From contig NC_061140.1 in assembly GCF_905220365.1 (NCBI RefSeq), positions 8,434,501 through 8,498,500 on the forward strand: 64,000 nt of DNA, written 5' to 3'. This DNA is from Vanessa cardui. Taxonomy: Eukaryota > Arthropoda > Insecta > Lepidoptera > Nymphalidae. Under the pieces are notes generated by a model. The model was not told the origin of the DNA. It saw only the letters and a list, made by a program, of their open reading frames with translations, and made no database searches. Position 1 is the first letter of the stretch; each line of letters begins with the position of its first letter. Shown here piece after piece: positions 27,401 to 35,375 of the stretch. The position numbers and the translations under genes were made by a program.

Positions 27401-27967
27401 ATTTATAATAAAGTTTAATCAAATACCTGGATTACTTTATATTTATGCAACAAACTTATTATTAATTATTTATATAGAATAAATATCCACAAAGCTGTAT
27501 GTAAGCATTAGTTCGTTTCGTCTAAACATGTACCGACTACCGTCCCTACTTTTGTTCAGTGCTTCACTTAATATGAATAGATATTTAAAATAAAGAAAAA
27601 ATATTTTTTATTGTCCATGACAAATACTTATTAATTTATAGCGTTTGTTTCAAGGAGCAAATACTTAGTTACTATTTTTCATCAAATTGGGTACCTATTG
27701 GGAAAAAATATCATAAAGCAACAAGCGGACCGGTAATACAAATGCTCTGGATGCCGGCATCAGAAAGAACGGACGGGCAGTCGATAGAGCACCGGCGGGC
27801 GCGGGACTTGCGCGCGCATCATCGAAAAAGAGAGAGGAAGCCCTATTACCAAGGAGCAGCAGCTTGATGTCCTTGGCGGCCTGGATGCCATCCTCCTTCA
27901 GGTTCTTCTCGATCTGCTTGCTGCGTGCAAGAGCGGCGCGCTCCTCAGCGGACGAGGCGCAGCCCAT
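3434..27967 (-). CDS. Galphao: G protein alpha-o subunit, 5' half (exons 1-4, truncated by window edge)
   Basis: Minus-strand exons: alternative first exons 27967-27850 or 26274-26157, then 19925-19883, 14764-14623 and 3594-3434; later exons lie left of position 1. All junctions have consensus sites and matching phases (G|GT, AA|A, phase 0, TA|). The N-terminus MGC gives the myristoylated Gly2 and palmitoylated Cys3. The 43-nt exon encodes the P-loop GAGESGKST. The next exon, with IIHESGF and PVVYSNTIQSL, and the fourth, with RMEDTEPFSEELL and ending NEYQLNDSAK, form the helical domain. These are diagnostic of Go rather than Gs or Gq. The product is the GTP-binding alpha subunit of a heterotrimeric G protein at the inner plasma membrane, acting downstream of 7TM receptors and Frizzled. 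About 155 of the usual 354 residues are visible. Introns of 5-11 kb hold most of the transposons in the left half of the window. Confidence 0.95.
4427..4655 (+). mobile_element. tRNA-derived SINE (Metulj-like), internally deleted
   Basis: It has the family head (GATGGCCCTGTGGTTAGAAC), then jumps from CTTAATTTGTGTTTA straight to GAAATTCTGATACATG, missing the GGTGAAGG-AACATCGTGAGG block. It ends in TTACAGGCTGTGG. Confidence 0.85.
4926..5240. mobile_element. Foldback MITE family 2, copy in G-alpha-o intron 3
   Basis: Long imperfect inverted termini: GTATAGTAAGAC...ATGTAGCATCGGC at the left, and the matching GCCGATGCTACATC...GTACTATAC at the right (more than 40 bp each). A related copy is at 38.1-38.3 kb. 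No coding sequence. Confidence 0.8.
6150..6478 (+). mobile_element. Helitron 3' end (non-autonomous, lepidopteran type)
   Basis: The 3' terminus reads CCCGTGCGAAACGGGGCGGG then TCGCTAGT, with the hairpin CCCGT-gcgaa-ACGGG followed by the terminal CTAGT at 6474-6478. This is the usual form of Lepidoptera Helitron ends. Upstream blocks (ACAAAGACGCTTACC, AATAGATAG, GAGAGGAAG) resemble known non-autonomous Helitrons. The 5' end is not clear, so the start is approximate. The 3' flanking base is C, not the expected T. Confidence 0.72.
6888..8172. mobile_element. Non-autonomous piggyBac-like element
   Basis: TTAA occurs at both ends (6884-6887 and 8173-8176). Inside are inverted termini CCTCCTGACACCT and, reversed, CCTCCTGACGCCT (12/13 match). 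TTAA target duplication plus CC-starting termini is the piggyBac signature. At 1,285 bp it is about half of an autonomous element. A possible two-exon relic of an acidic transposase N-terminus lies at 7090-7566. The rest, up to 8172, shows no transposase catalytic region. It lies in G-alpha-o intron 3. Confidence 0.82.
7090..7566 (+). pseudogene. Relic of piggyBac transposase N-terminus (two possible exons)
   Basis: A short ATG frame at about 7092-7184 (MEFDRNIKPSGGHSC...) ends at a donor-like gttagt. A second segment, 7452-7566, after ttttcag encodes TSDITELLNNSEFENSSEDE, then an acidic Ser-rich run ending in TGA. Acidic leaders with an ELL-NS-F motif are common at piggyBac transposase N-termini. 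Catalytic Asp motifs are absent. The assignment rests mainly on the surrounding TTAA element. Confidence 0.45.
8828..8925 (-). mobile_element. 3' fragment of Metulj-like SINE, diverged
   Basis: On the minus strand it matches only the family's 3' part, including CACATG and a diverged form of the AGCAGTGGGAATTTACAGGC end. Confidence 0.5.
9041..9190 (+). repeat. Diverged copy of dispersed repeat A
   Basis: GGGCAAATGGGC, CCCCCATAGACAAGGGCGCT, AACATTAACAATATCCTTAC and AAGATATTATG correspond in order to the better copies at 46.7 and 51.9 kb. Confidence 0.55.
9306..9459 (+). mobile_element. 3' end of a truncated non-LTR retrotransposon
   Basis: The block GAGTTTCTTGCCGGTTCTTC, TTTCCGAACTGGTGGTAG, TTGAATAAAGTTTATTTTGA ends in a TTTGA repeat. 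The same 3' UTR block and a TTTGAG tail end the element near 60.6-60.75 kb. Only the tail is present, as expected of 5'-truncated insertions. Confidence 0.8.
9781..9866 (+). mobile_element. Small relic of a retroelement C-terminal segment
   Basis: TTCTTGCCAAGATTCCACGC closely matches the sequence near 59,541 (TTCTTGCCACCATTCCACGC), where it encodes an ILATIPRG motif at the end of a retroelement open frame. Too short for more. Confidence 0.35.
9889..10020 (-). mobile_element. Diverged fragment of Metulj-like SINE
   Basis: GCGGTTTGGTGG, ACACGTGTGGCAG, AAATTCGTCATATACAGATT and CGCGCTGTTTTCC align with the 3' half of the family in reverse orientation. Confidence 0.5.
10140..10300 (+). repeat. 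Diverged copy of dispersed repeat A
   Basis: AACAATGACACTGCAAGAAA, AAGATATTATGCCCCTTGTG, CTTCAAACCGGGACATACTG and TAGCTGATGAATG follow the order of repeat A. Confidence 0.6.
10562..10855 (+). mobile_element. tRNA-derived SINE (Metulj-like), full length
   Basis: It runs from GAGATGGCCCAGTGGTTAGA through GAAGGAAAACATCGTGAGGA to TAGTGGGAATTTATAGGCTG. The box-B region is mutated. It lies in G-alpha-o intron 3. Confidence 0.9.
10856..14622. other. Part of G-alpha-o intron 3 without recognised features
   Basis: About 3.8 kb of AT-rich sequence. It has a small hairpin near 13,370-13,395 (TTATAACACT-taaat-AGTGTTATAA) and otherwise only short random frames. No exon or transposon was recognised. Confidence 0.5.
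15560..15650. promoter_or_regulatory. GC-rich intronic island with CRE and NRF1-like sites
   Basis: Within AT-rich G-alpha-o intron 2, this patch contains GCGCATGCGTCGC (close to the NRF1 palindrome) and a full CRE, TGACGTCA, at 15581-15588, then GGGCCGCCCGCATCC. No coding signal. A cis-regulatory role is inferred only. Confidence 0.35.
16855..16986 (-). mobile_element. tRNA-headed SINE, family B, 5'-truncated
   Basis: Reverse orientation: only the body and tail are present (GAGACAACATCACATACATT, CACAAACACCCAGACCCAAG). The tRNA-like head is missing. It lies in G-alpha-o intron 2. Confidence 0.8.
18128..19349 (-). mobile_element. mariner element, copy 1 (degenerate)
   Basis: A 1,222-bp element with terminal inverted repeats starting GGTTGGGGAAAAAG at both ends and TA target duplications at 18126-18127 and 19350-19351. 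The transposase runs on the minus strand from 19170 (MSESKEEIRYILKFYYKK). It is broken: two Trp codons became stops (after KKLDI, near 18822, and after KRS, near 18660), a 5-bp deletion shifts the frame before RTIDSELYC, and a 51-bp in-frame deletion removes the segment just before DNARPH. The D,D(34)D-type motifs DNARPHTS and PYSPDLAPSDF are still readable. It lies in G-alpha-o intron 2. Confidence 0.95.
21170..21305 (-). mobile_element. Possible very old SINE relic
   Basis: TCCCTGTGCTGGGTAACAG, GCAGAATTTCAGCC and GAAGATTTCCCTCACC echo the Metulj-like family in reverse order and orientation. Similarity is patchy. Confidence 0.3.
25718..25767. repeat. Perfect hairpin, 23-bp arms and 4-nt loop
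   Basis: 25718-25740 is the exact reverse complement of 25745-25767, with loop GTGT. The arms contain GTTTAAAC. It lies in G-alpha-o intron 1. No flanking transposon signature was seen. Confidence 0.9.
26157..26274 (-). CDS. Galphao: G-alpha-o alternative first coding exon B
   Basis: The ATG is at 26274-26272 and the donor G|gtacga follows 26157. It has the same 118-nt length and phase as exon A, starting MGCTQSAEERAAAARSR and ending KDIKLLLL. It can replace exon A but cannot be spliced with it, because both carry the start and end in the same phase; this is an alternative-promoter arrangement. It sits in its own smaller GC-rich patch (26,190-26,400). Drosophila Go is known to have two such N-terminal isoforms. 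Antisense open frames here are by-products of the GC-rich coding sequence. Confidence 0.92.
26275..26720 (-). promoter_or_regulatory. Probable promoter/5' UTR of G-alpha-o transcript B
   Basis: Moderately GC-rich sequence lies upstream of first exon B, including patches at 26,275-26,400 and 26,580-26,700, flanked on both sides by AT-rich DNA. Position and composition suggest a separate promoter for isoform B. No core element was identified with certainty. Confidence 0.4.
27850..27967 (-). CDS. Galphao: G-alpha-o alternative first coding exon A
   Basis: The ATG is at 27967-27965 and the donor G|gtaata follows 27850. The exon encodes 39 codons plus one base, starting MGCASSAEERAALARSK and ending KDIKLLLL, and joins in phase to the P-loop exon at 19925. 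An in-frame extension upstream of the ATG is open but has no Go homology, so MGC, the required acylation signal, is chosen as start. The exon lies in a GC-rich island (about 27,750-28,320) that contrasts with the AT-rich surroundings and is probably its promoter and 5' UTR. Compared with exon B it has Ala-Ser instead of Thr-Gln at residues 4-5 and Lys instead of Arg at several helix positions. Confidence 0.93.
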
Positions 27968-28320
27968 GGCGATAGCGCGCACGGCCTGGCTCGCTACGCG
28001 CGGCAGCGCCGTGCTCCTTGCATGCTCGCGGCTCGTCGTCGCGCGCAGGGAGCGCCGCGCACGCGCACGATCGCGCACGCGTGCTACTGGTACGGATTTG
28101 TCGTGCCCGAGGGCCACGTCACACGGCTCTGATCGCCGCTACGCTGTCGCAAGCTCACTCGAGATCGGTCTCGGCGGCACGACTAGATGGCACCGCGACG
28201 TGATCCCGCTAACGAATGACGGGTCGCGCACGCCCGTGACGCCGGCTGCACTGCGCAAGCTCGCGCCTCGCGCCCTGCCTGCCTCGCCCGCCCGGTGCCC
28301 CCTGACACGCTAATCACACC
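27968..28320 (-). promoter_or_regulatory. GC-rich CpG-dense island, probable promoter/5' UTR of G-alpha-o transcript A
   Basis: About 350 bp of CpG-dense sequence lies directly upstream of first exon A in a genome region otherwise near 30% GC. No TATA box is obvious. Open frames on the plus strand here reflect absence of AT-rich stops rather than a gene. Promoter assignment is inferred from position and composition. Confidence 0.55.
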
Positions 28321-29253
28321 CTCCGCTGGGTGGTTATAGGATTCGCTTACAGTACTAGTCTTTTCTTGCTAATATTCAATCGGTTAACAATGAGTATGCA
28401 AACGTTGCAAATTTTGTTAATAGCATCCCGTTAATCATTCTGTTGAGAAGTAACAACGCAATAGGAAAGAACAAGTTTTTCCTATCGAGCTATTCTGTTT
28501 TATTTTTTAAGGACAAAACACTTCATTTTCATAAAATTTATCGACTTTTCTGAAAAAAATATAAAAAGATACAATTATTTCATTTTTTGAGTTTATTTAA
28601 CTCAACTAATCAATTATTTAGAAATTTTCGGTGCCCAAAAAATTACTTTTCAGAGCTCTAAAACTTAAACTGGTAGAACCATATTCCAAAAAAAGTGAGA
28701 CTAAAGGAGAAATCTCAATCAAAAAGTAAATTTAAAATCAATGCTAAAACATGAGATACAACACTATTCACACAGATATCAATCAAGTAACAGTACTACA
28801 ACTTGTTAATATTACTTTTTTTCCTGTCTTCTCCAAATATATGTTATATTATAGAATATATTTGTATTTCTTTGTGCCTGAATTAATTTGTAATTCTTAA
28901 CGTATCAATGTGACTATGACTTTTTTACGATGAATCGTCCGTAGATGTTAATCACTTGTAAGCTATCAAATTATTGAATTTCATTAATAGTTCCCTCAGT
29001 TTCATAAACATCGTTTATTTAATGCCAATAACAATTAGGTGAAATTCAAGATTGGATTTTATAAACCTTTAATTGAATCATCTTTGCCTAAAAATAAAAA
29101 GAGGTAACAGAATAGAAAAAGAAATGTCAATTTTGACAGTCGTTTCCGTCAATTGACTATAACCGTCATTTTATGTTTACAAACCTAATTTTATGAAAGT
29201 TTAATACTTTAAGAAACATTTGAATTGAACCAAAATACAATATTATTAATAGT
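28321..29253. promoter_or_regulatory. Divergent intergenic region G-alpha-o / Ku70
   Basis: About 930 bp, AT-rich, between the G-alpha-o GC island and the Ku70 start. It must hold the Ku70 promoter. Several short TGACA/TGTCA-type motifs occur at 29,125-29,150. No core promoter was identified. Confidence 0.4.
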
Positions 29254-31014
29254 ATGGATTCCGATGAAGAGAATGACTATCAACCATCATGGAGAGGTGT
29301 GCCTGGTACAATTATTTTAATTAATGCGTTTGAAAATTCAAAGCACAATATATTTGCAACTGTACATGTTGCAACATGTCGTCTGATAAAACAACATTTA
29401 CGATCTTCGAGCAGTCAAAACATTAGCGTTTGCATATTCGGTACCGAAGAGACCACTGCTTCTGCTTTTGACACTAAACCAGTTGTTGAGATAATTCCCC
29501 TAACTTCTCCAAGTCTCGACGATTATAATAAACTTAAAAATTGCGATATAACTTCATATAAAGAAGCTAAAGAATTAAAGCTATCAGATGTGTTATGGCA
29601 TTGTAGCAAGACATTTGCCAATTGTAAAAAACAGTTGTCTTCTAAAACTGTTGTCATGTTGACCTGCCTCGATACCCCACCTATTGGAGTAGATCAAAAG
29701 CCAACTCTTAACCGAGCGATAGACTTGGTTGATGCAAGTATAAATATGAGAATAATAAATGTTTCACAACATGAGTACCAAGTACATACATACTACGAAA
29801 AACTTTTCACAATAGCAAATAGAGGGCTAGATTTTGTTATACCAAAACCTGTATGGGATTCTGCAGAGATTGAAAAGCTAATGTATCAAGAGTCACACAG
29901 ACATTTAGCTGTAGCAAAATTAAATTTCGAAATTGGTGAGGGCTTCAACATTGGAGTTGGTTTGTACACACTGCTGAAGAGGCCCGGGCAAAATTTTAAA
30001 ACGAAAGTTAATTTAGATAGAGATACTAATACAGTTCTAACAAGTATGACAAAAACCATGAAAGTCACTGTAGGGGATGGTGAGGATAGTCAACCGAAAC
30101 AAATTCCATTACTGAAATCAGAGTTACTATATTATCAAGACATTGGAGGTGAAAGGATCGAGTTCACTGACAGTGAAAAAAAATTAATAAACAATCCATT
30201 TGGTCCACCTATGTTAAAACTATTAGGTTTTAAACCTGCAACCATTGTATGTAAAGAGAAATGGTACTTGAAAATGGGTTACTTTCTATTTCCAAATGAA
30301 AGTATTATAGAAGGTTCGACAGTAGCTTTCAAAGCTTTACACAGAGCTTGCAAAGATATGGACATGGTTGCTATTTGTGTTCTGTCACCAAGAGTGAATG
30401 CTAAGCCACTTATCGTAGCTTTAAGCCCTTGTTCAAGACCCCTTAACTTAGATGTAGAAATTGGCTTTGATGTTGTTATTATTCCATTTGTTGAAAGTGT
30501 CAGAGAACTAAATATAAATGAGGATGATGAGAATGAGGCAAGCCCGTCTGTTGAAAAAGCACATAAAACATTAATGTCAAATATTTTGAATAAAATAACA
30601 GTTGATTTTAAAGCAGACATGTTTATAAATCCCAAATTAGAATTGGAATATAGAGCTATAGAAGCAATTGCTTTGGAGGATGATGATAATGAACCATTTA
30701 TTGATACAACAAAGGCTAATCCTGATCAGTTTCAGGACATTGACGAGGATTTGTTTGAAGAACTGTTTGGACCGTTTGGGGCCTTATCTATAAAAAGAAC
30801 TGCTTCATCATCAGCCCAAAGTGGCACCAAAAAACAAAAAGTTGATAATATTGATGAAGATCTCTTAAGTAATAGACTACAAAGTGAAAAAGTCAATGAG
30901 TATACAGTACCACAATTAAAACAAATATTAAAATATAAGGATATCAAAAATTTACCAGCTTTAACTGGATTGAAGAAGAGTGAACTTGTTGAATTGGTTT
31001 ATAAGCATTGTTAA
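29254..31014 (+). CDS. XRCC6: Ku70, DNA end-binding subunit (XRCC6 orthologue), intronless
   Basis: A single uninterrupted 586-codon frame (human Ku70 is 609). Ku70 pairs with Ku80 to form the ring that loads on double-strand breaks, recruits the non-homologous end-joining machinery and protects telomeres. In order: a short acidic N-terminus; a von Willebrand-like alpha/beta domain from about residue 17 to 215 (starts GTIILINAFENS); the Ku beta-barrel core, about 220-450 (includes GEGFNIGVGLYTLLKRPGQ and ELLYYQDIGGERIEF); a C-terminal arm; an acidic linker with a Lys-rich stretch (KKQKV); and a SAP DNA-binding domain at about 547-586 (YTVPQLKQILK). The ATG at 29254 is the first in frame and has an A at -3. 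An AATAAA at 31013-31018 overlaps the TAA stop. Psf3 follows about 600 bp downstream on the same strand. Confidence 0.96.
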   Translation: MDSDEENDYQPSWRGVPGTIILINAFENSKHNIFATVHVATCRLIKQHLRSSSSQNISVCIFGTEETTASAFDTKPVVEIIPLTSPSLDDYNKLKNCDITSYKEAKELKLSDVLWHCSKTFANCKKQLSSKTVVMLTCLDTPPIGVDQKPTLNRAIDLVDASINMRIINVSQHEYQVHTYYEKLFTIANRGLDFVIPKPVWDSAEIEKLMYQESHRHLAVAKLNFEIGEGFNIGVGLYTLLKRPGQNFKTKVNLDRDTNTVLTSMTKTMKVTVGDGEDSQPKQIPLLKSELLYYQDIGGERIEFTDSEKKLINNPFGPPMLKLLGFKPATIVCKEKWYLKMGYFLFPNESIIEGSTVAFKALHRACKDMDMVAICVLSPRVNAKPLIVALSPCSRPLNLDVEIGFDVVIIPFVESVRELNINEDDENEASPSVEKAHKTLMSNILNKITVDFKADMFINPKLELEYRAIEAIALEDDDNEPFIDTTKANPDQFQDIDEDLFEELFGPFGALSIKRTASSSAQSGTKKQKVDNIDEDLLSNRLQSEKVNEYTVPQLKQILKYKDIKNLPALTGLKKSELVELVYKHC

Positions 31015-31018
31015 TAAA
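31013..31018 (+). terminator. AATAAA polyadenylation hexamer overlapping the Ku70 stop codon
   Basis: The TAA stop occupies 31012-31014 and AATAAA occupies 31013-31018. If used, it would give a 3' UTR of only about 10-30 nt. Other AT-rich candidates exist downstream, so use is not proven. Confidence 0.4.
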
Positions 31019-31621
31019 GTGTTGTATTAATTATTAAGTACTCAATTAAAAGTTTTGTTATCTTTATTCTTACTAAGAGTTTTATTTATTTCTGAAAAGG
31101 TATTCAATGTTTTTTTTCATTAAGAATATCTTACCACTATTCGGAAATAGAATGTATTTCGTAAACTAAATACAAAAAAACAACCTCATTTATTTGTCTT
31201 TTTGTACATTTTGTAAAACTATTTTTAATAGTTAATTTCTTCACAAAAAAATTTATGAGGCTTGTTTAATGGAAACAATAAAGACAATATTCTAACCAAT
31301 TTTACAAGCGTATCTGAATTGGACTATTATTATTATGTAATCAACCTGCAATACATGCTTGATTGTAATAGTTTAGTTCACGGATATCAGAAAACTAGCT
31401 GAGAATTTGGAATCTAAGTTAATTTTTATTGGTCAACTAGCAATTTTTTTTCTATTTGGCAACTTCATTATTATTAAGAAGTTGGTACTTCTGCTTTACT
31501 GTCAATTTTCAAATGACAAAGCCGGTATTTATTGTATGGTCCCAATTGTCAATGTCAACTGTCAAGACTGAAAACCTTATTTTGTTATTTTTATTAAATT
31601 CCATTCCTTCCATATATTATT
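31015..31621. other. Ku70-Psf3 intergenic region
   Basis: 607 bp, AT-rich; Ku70 3' end and Psf3 promoter. Repeated TGTCAA/TTGACA-like short motifs occur at 31,500-31,570. No further gene was seen. Confidence 0.5.
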
Positions 31622-32507
31622 ATGTCCAGTTCAAATTACCTTTCAATATCCGATATTTTAGTAACAAATGAAAAAGTTCCGTGTAAATTTTTGCTAGATT
31701 TACCTAAAATGGGTAATGTTTTTTTCATCTCAGTAAAGTTTTGCAAGTTGTTCTATTTCAATTACTTTTTTATACCTTTTAGGTTTTTTGGATCCTTCTG
31801 CTGCTGAAAATGACCTAAAAGCTGGAACTAATATAGAAATACCTTTATGGCTTGCTGAATCGTTGTATTCACGAAGACCGCCGTTAGTAAGTGTGGATCT
31901 ACCTAAAATATATAAAGAAACATATAGAGAAATCCTTAACGCTGATGCATGTACAGTTGATATGCATAAATTGGGACAGCATTTTTATGAACTGGGGTGT
32001 TATATTGCAAAACATGATATCAAAAGTGAAGTTTCAGCGACACTTTTAAATGTAAGTTACCTTAATTTAATTAATGTATTTTCAATCTAAAATTATTTGT
32101 TTACTTATGTAAAAGAAGGGATAAAAGTCCTGAATTCATGAATTTTAAAAACATTTGAATATGTATGTATAACTAAAGCAAGCCTGAACATATATTCATG
32201 TAACAATTTTTTTAGAGTTTATATAGTATATTATCATTACCAGTTTATAAAAATCTAATAAAATATTAATCTATATTTACAGACATATAGACAAAGATTC
32301 AAAATGATACTATCAGCAAGTGTATCAACTGATTCTATAAATTCTGTACAACCCTTATCAGCAAGCGAGCGTGAAAGAACTAAATCCGCAGTTGTTACAG
32401 AAAGGGCTCTTTCTAGTTGGCTAAAAATAGGCGACTGCCCCCTTACAACAGCTAGTATGGTAGCGAATCACAGAAAAAGGAAGAGAGCAGAAATGGAATT
32501 GTTATAG
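31622..32507 (+). CDS. GINS3: GINS complex subunit 3 (Psf3)
   Basis: Three exons, 31622-31712, 31783-32051 and 32283-32507, give 194 codons plus stop (human PSF3 is 216). Junctions: ATG-G|gtaatg to ag|GT, then AAT|gtaagt to ag|ACA. GINS (Sld5-Psf1-Psf2-Psf3) binds Cdc45 and MCM2-7 to form the replicative helicase in the nucleus. Exon 1 starts with the Psf3 hallmark NYLSISDILVTNEKVPCKF. Exon 2 has FLDPSA, LKAGTNIEIPLWLAESL and PLVSVDLPKIYKETYREIL, the family's beta and A-domain core. Exon 3 continues with TYRQRF and ends in a basic KRKRAEMELL. Introns are short (70 and 231 bp). A possible AATAAA lies near 32,593. Ku70 lies upstream on the same strand and CDK5 is convergent downstream. Confidence 0.95.
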
Positions 32508-33498
32508 AAAGTAATATTTTAAATTAAGGATAAATGAACTAACATTGTCTAAATATTAACTTATTTGTAATACAAGCACACACTAAATACTAAAATAAAG
32601 TTTTTTGTTTAATTCAAATATTTAATGAACTTCACTATAAAATGGTATACAGTCAGTTATAATTAAATTCAGTCAGACCTGAAAAATTTATTTCTATTAG
32701 TAATTTATATACCCTAATAAATTATTTTACAATAGAAATTCAATGAGATCGTATTAACTAGAGCAATTTCCTTATTATTATATCAATTATTGTTTTTTTA
32801 TACATTAAGACATATAATGCAGAAAGCTAACTAACTCAAATTCAACAAGCTCTATGTTAATAGGCTACAAATTCTTTACCCTTATTAAAAATAATGTAAA
32901 CATTACTTTAAAAAAAAAATAACAAAATGTTGCCACCTGATATAAATAATTCCTGATTATTTTTAATTTCATCATGAAGGCATCTAGCAAATTAAACCTA
33001 TTAAAATCAACAGACAATGCAAACAAATAAAGAATATCATTTAAATTTTTAATCCTAAAAACACTAATTTCAATCTAATAATCCAGTTATATATCCTATT
33101 TTCTAATGTATACTATCACATCTACCGATTAGTCAATCTAATATACAAATAAATTAAATTCTTATTATAAATGCAAGATGCAAAATAATTTGGCAGTTAA
33201 ATATGTTAAAAAATGTTTGCTACATAAATTCTTGTTACACTTATATTAAATAATATCAGTAATAATAAAATGCACAGATAAGCTTAATCATTGATGATTC
33301 AAACATATTGTATATACTTTTTGCGAATACTCAATGATGTAAACTTTCACTGTATGATCTCTGTCAAACAAATACAAAAGCATTATTTTTCTAGAAAATT
33401 CATGGGTCTTCTTCACAACACTGTTGCACTTCATCAATGTCTTGATTCTTAACACTAAATAAGAGTTCCGAGGTACACCTGTAGGGGTGTATTGATTG
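32508..33498. other. Convergent 3' region Psf3 / CDK5
   Basis: About 990 bp of AT-rich sequence holding both 3' UTRs. A plus-strand AATAAA lies near 32,593. TTTATT near 32,686 is a possible minus-strand signal for CDK5. No coding sequence. Confidence 0.5.
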
Positions 33499-34514
33499 TT
33501 AACATCGGTCATTCTTGACCGATGGATTGAGGTCATGGAAATAAGCATGTGCCATAGCATCGTCAGCAGGCATTCTTAAAGCTGGGTTGCATGTGAGCAG
33601 ACGAGTCAGGAGATCTCTTCCTCGTGCTGGCAGCCTTGGTACTACTTGCGCAAGACCCAAGCTAGGTTGGTAAGCTGCTAGTGGTTTATAATCTGGTAAT
33701 TGTGTTACTCCTGCCCAGGTGTCTTCATTTGGTGTACCTATAAGAAAAAGCTTATGTTAAATTTGAAGAGATACATAATATTTAAAATATTTAAGAATAA
33801 AAGAAGATATTTAATTTTATAATTAAAATAAAAAATTTAATAAACTTGTATCCTACCAAGCAGCTTAAAAATTCTTTTGAGTTGATCATCAACATCAGAA
33901 CCAGGAAACAGAGGTCTTCCAGAATTTGCAAGTTCAGCAAAAATGCACCCAGCTGACCACATATCAATACTAGTTGTATATAACTTAGCCCCAAATAAAA
34001 CATCAGGGGGTCTGTACCATAGGGTAACAACCTCTGCCGAGTAACATTTTACAGGAATACCAAATGCTCTTGCAAGGCCAAAATCGGCTAATTTTAATTC
34101 ACCATTTTTGTTTATTAGTAAATTTTGTGGTTTTAAATCACGATGAAGTACATTGTGACTGTGACAAAAAGCGAGACCTCGAAGAAGCTGGTACATAAAT
34201 GACTTGACCACGTCTAAATCGATTTCACCGTTAAGACTGTCGAAATATTTCTTTAAGTCTTGGTCGCAATGTTCAAAGACTAAAGTCAATTTTTTCTCAC
34301 TGTGTAACACATCATACAGACGGACAATATTTTTATGCTTTAATTCCTTAAGTAGACATATCTCACGCAGGGCAGAAGATGGAACCCCTTCATCGTCATC
34401 ATCCAATCTTACTCGTTTAAGTGCCACTATCTCATGAGTTTCTTTATTTTTTGCTTTAAAAACAGTGCCGTATGTGCCTTCACCGATTTTTTCGAGTTTT
34501 TCATATTTCTGCAT
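33499..34514 (-). CDS. CDK5: Cyclin-dependent kinase 5
   Basis: Two minus-strand exons, 34514-33857 and 33737-33499, join G|gtagga to ag|GT and encode 298 residues (human 292). CDK5 is a proline-directed Ser/Thr kinase activated by p35-type partners in neurons. Visible: glycine loop GEGTYG, VALKRV with the catalytic Lys, the CDK5 signature C-helix PSSALREICLLKELKH, catalytic loop HRDLKPQN, DFGLARAFG, the activation segment CYSAEVVTLWYRPPD and DMWSAGCIFAELA. Exon 2 encodes the C-lobe end (GTPNEDTW, RGRDLLTRLL, AYFHDLNP). The start is the ATG of MQKYEKLEKIGEGTYG, matching the family; a second in-frame ATG two codons upstream (34520) is possible. The last helix is more divergent than the rest, and the C-terminus (VKNDRC) extends past the usual end. 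The gene is divergent from FKBP8 and convergent with Psf3. Confidence 0.97.
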
Positions 34515-35375
34515 TTTCAATAATTTGTATCAGTAAAGCGATTGGTTTTTAAAATTACAAAATGTAAATTTCAATTTGTGAAGGGTGTTTAATGTCATTG
34601 TCATCTTATGACATTTCACTTATAACAGATGGTTAAAGTATATTTTTATATTATTTTAAAATTATATAAATAAGGATCTTTTAATAATTATTAGTTATTT
34701 TTGTTTTGGATTTGAGCTGCCTTAAAATCTATTTGAATTATATATAACGATTCAATAAATAGCTATTCTTTAATTAAGTAGACATCATTTGGTGAACATG
34801 TAAATTTACTTCGTGTAAAACGAAATCTCAGTTTTTAGCGCTTATTTCGTTATTTATAAGCATAAACTGATGATGGAGGTGCAAAAGTGTAGTCGTCCAA
34901 AAAAGTACTTCCAATTGCGAAAATAAACAGAATAATTCAGCACCACAAGTCATTTAAACGACTACATACTATATATTCTATTTCTAATAGGTACACAAAC
35001 ATATGACTTTTCGTGTCTTATCGTTAATGTAAACTGTATTTTTTATCTGTGTGCAAAATACATAGTTCTTGTACATTTTGGCAAAATTTCATTACATTCA
35101 ACAAACAAATGGTCAATCAATTCAGAAAGTTGAATTGTCATCTTAACACGTATTTCATACAATTAAATTAGGTATAAATGTCAAGTGTTATGATCTTTGT
35201 TTATATTTCGTATTAAGGTATAAAATAAAAATACATCTTTTATAAAAATAAAAAGGTAGGTTTATCACAAAATGTTGTATAATTAATATATACGCAATTT
35301 TAAGTTATGCATTAGCAAACTGGTTATTTACGTAGTTAAATATTCTATAAATCACCAGAAAAAAATTGCTTGAAG
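34515..35375. promoter_or_regulatory. Shared divergent promoter region CDK5 / FKBP8
   Basis: This 861-bp AT-rich gap separates the CDK5 start codon (leftward) from the FKBP8 start codon (rightward). It has no coding signal and no recognised repeat, so both promoters and 5' UTRs must lie within it or in unseen leader exons. No core element could be named with confidence. Confidence 0.5.

Noticed and set aside
27864..28313. Plus-strand 149-codon frame over the G-alpha-o GC island
   Set aside because: Composition-driven open frame antisense to exon A; no recognisable domain.
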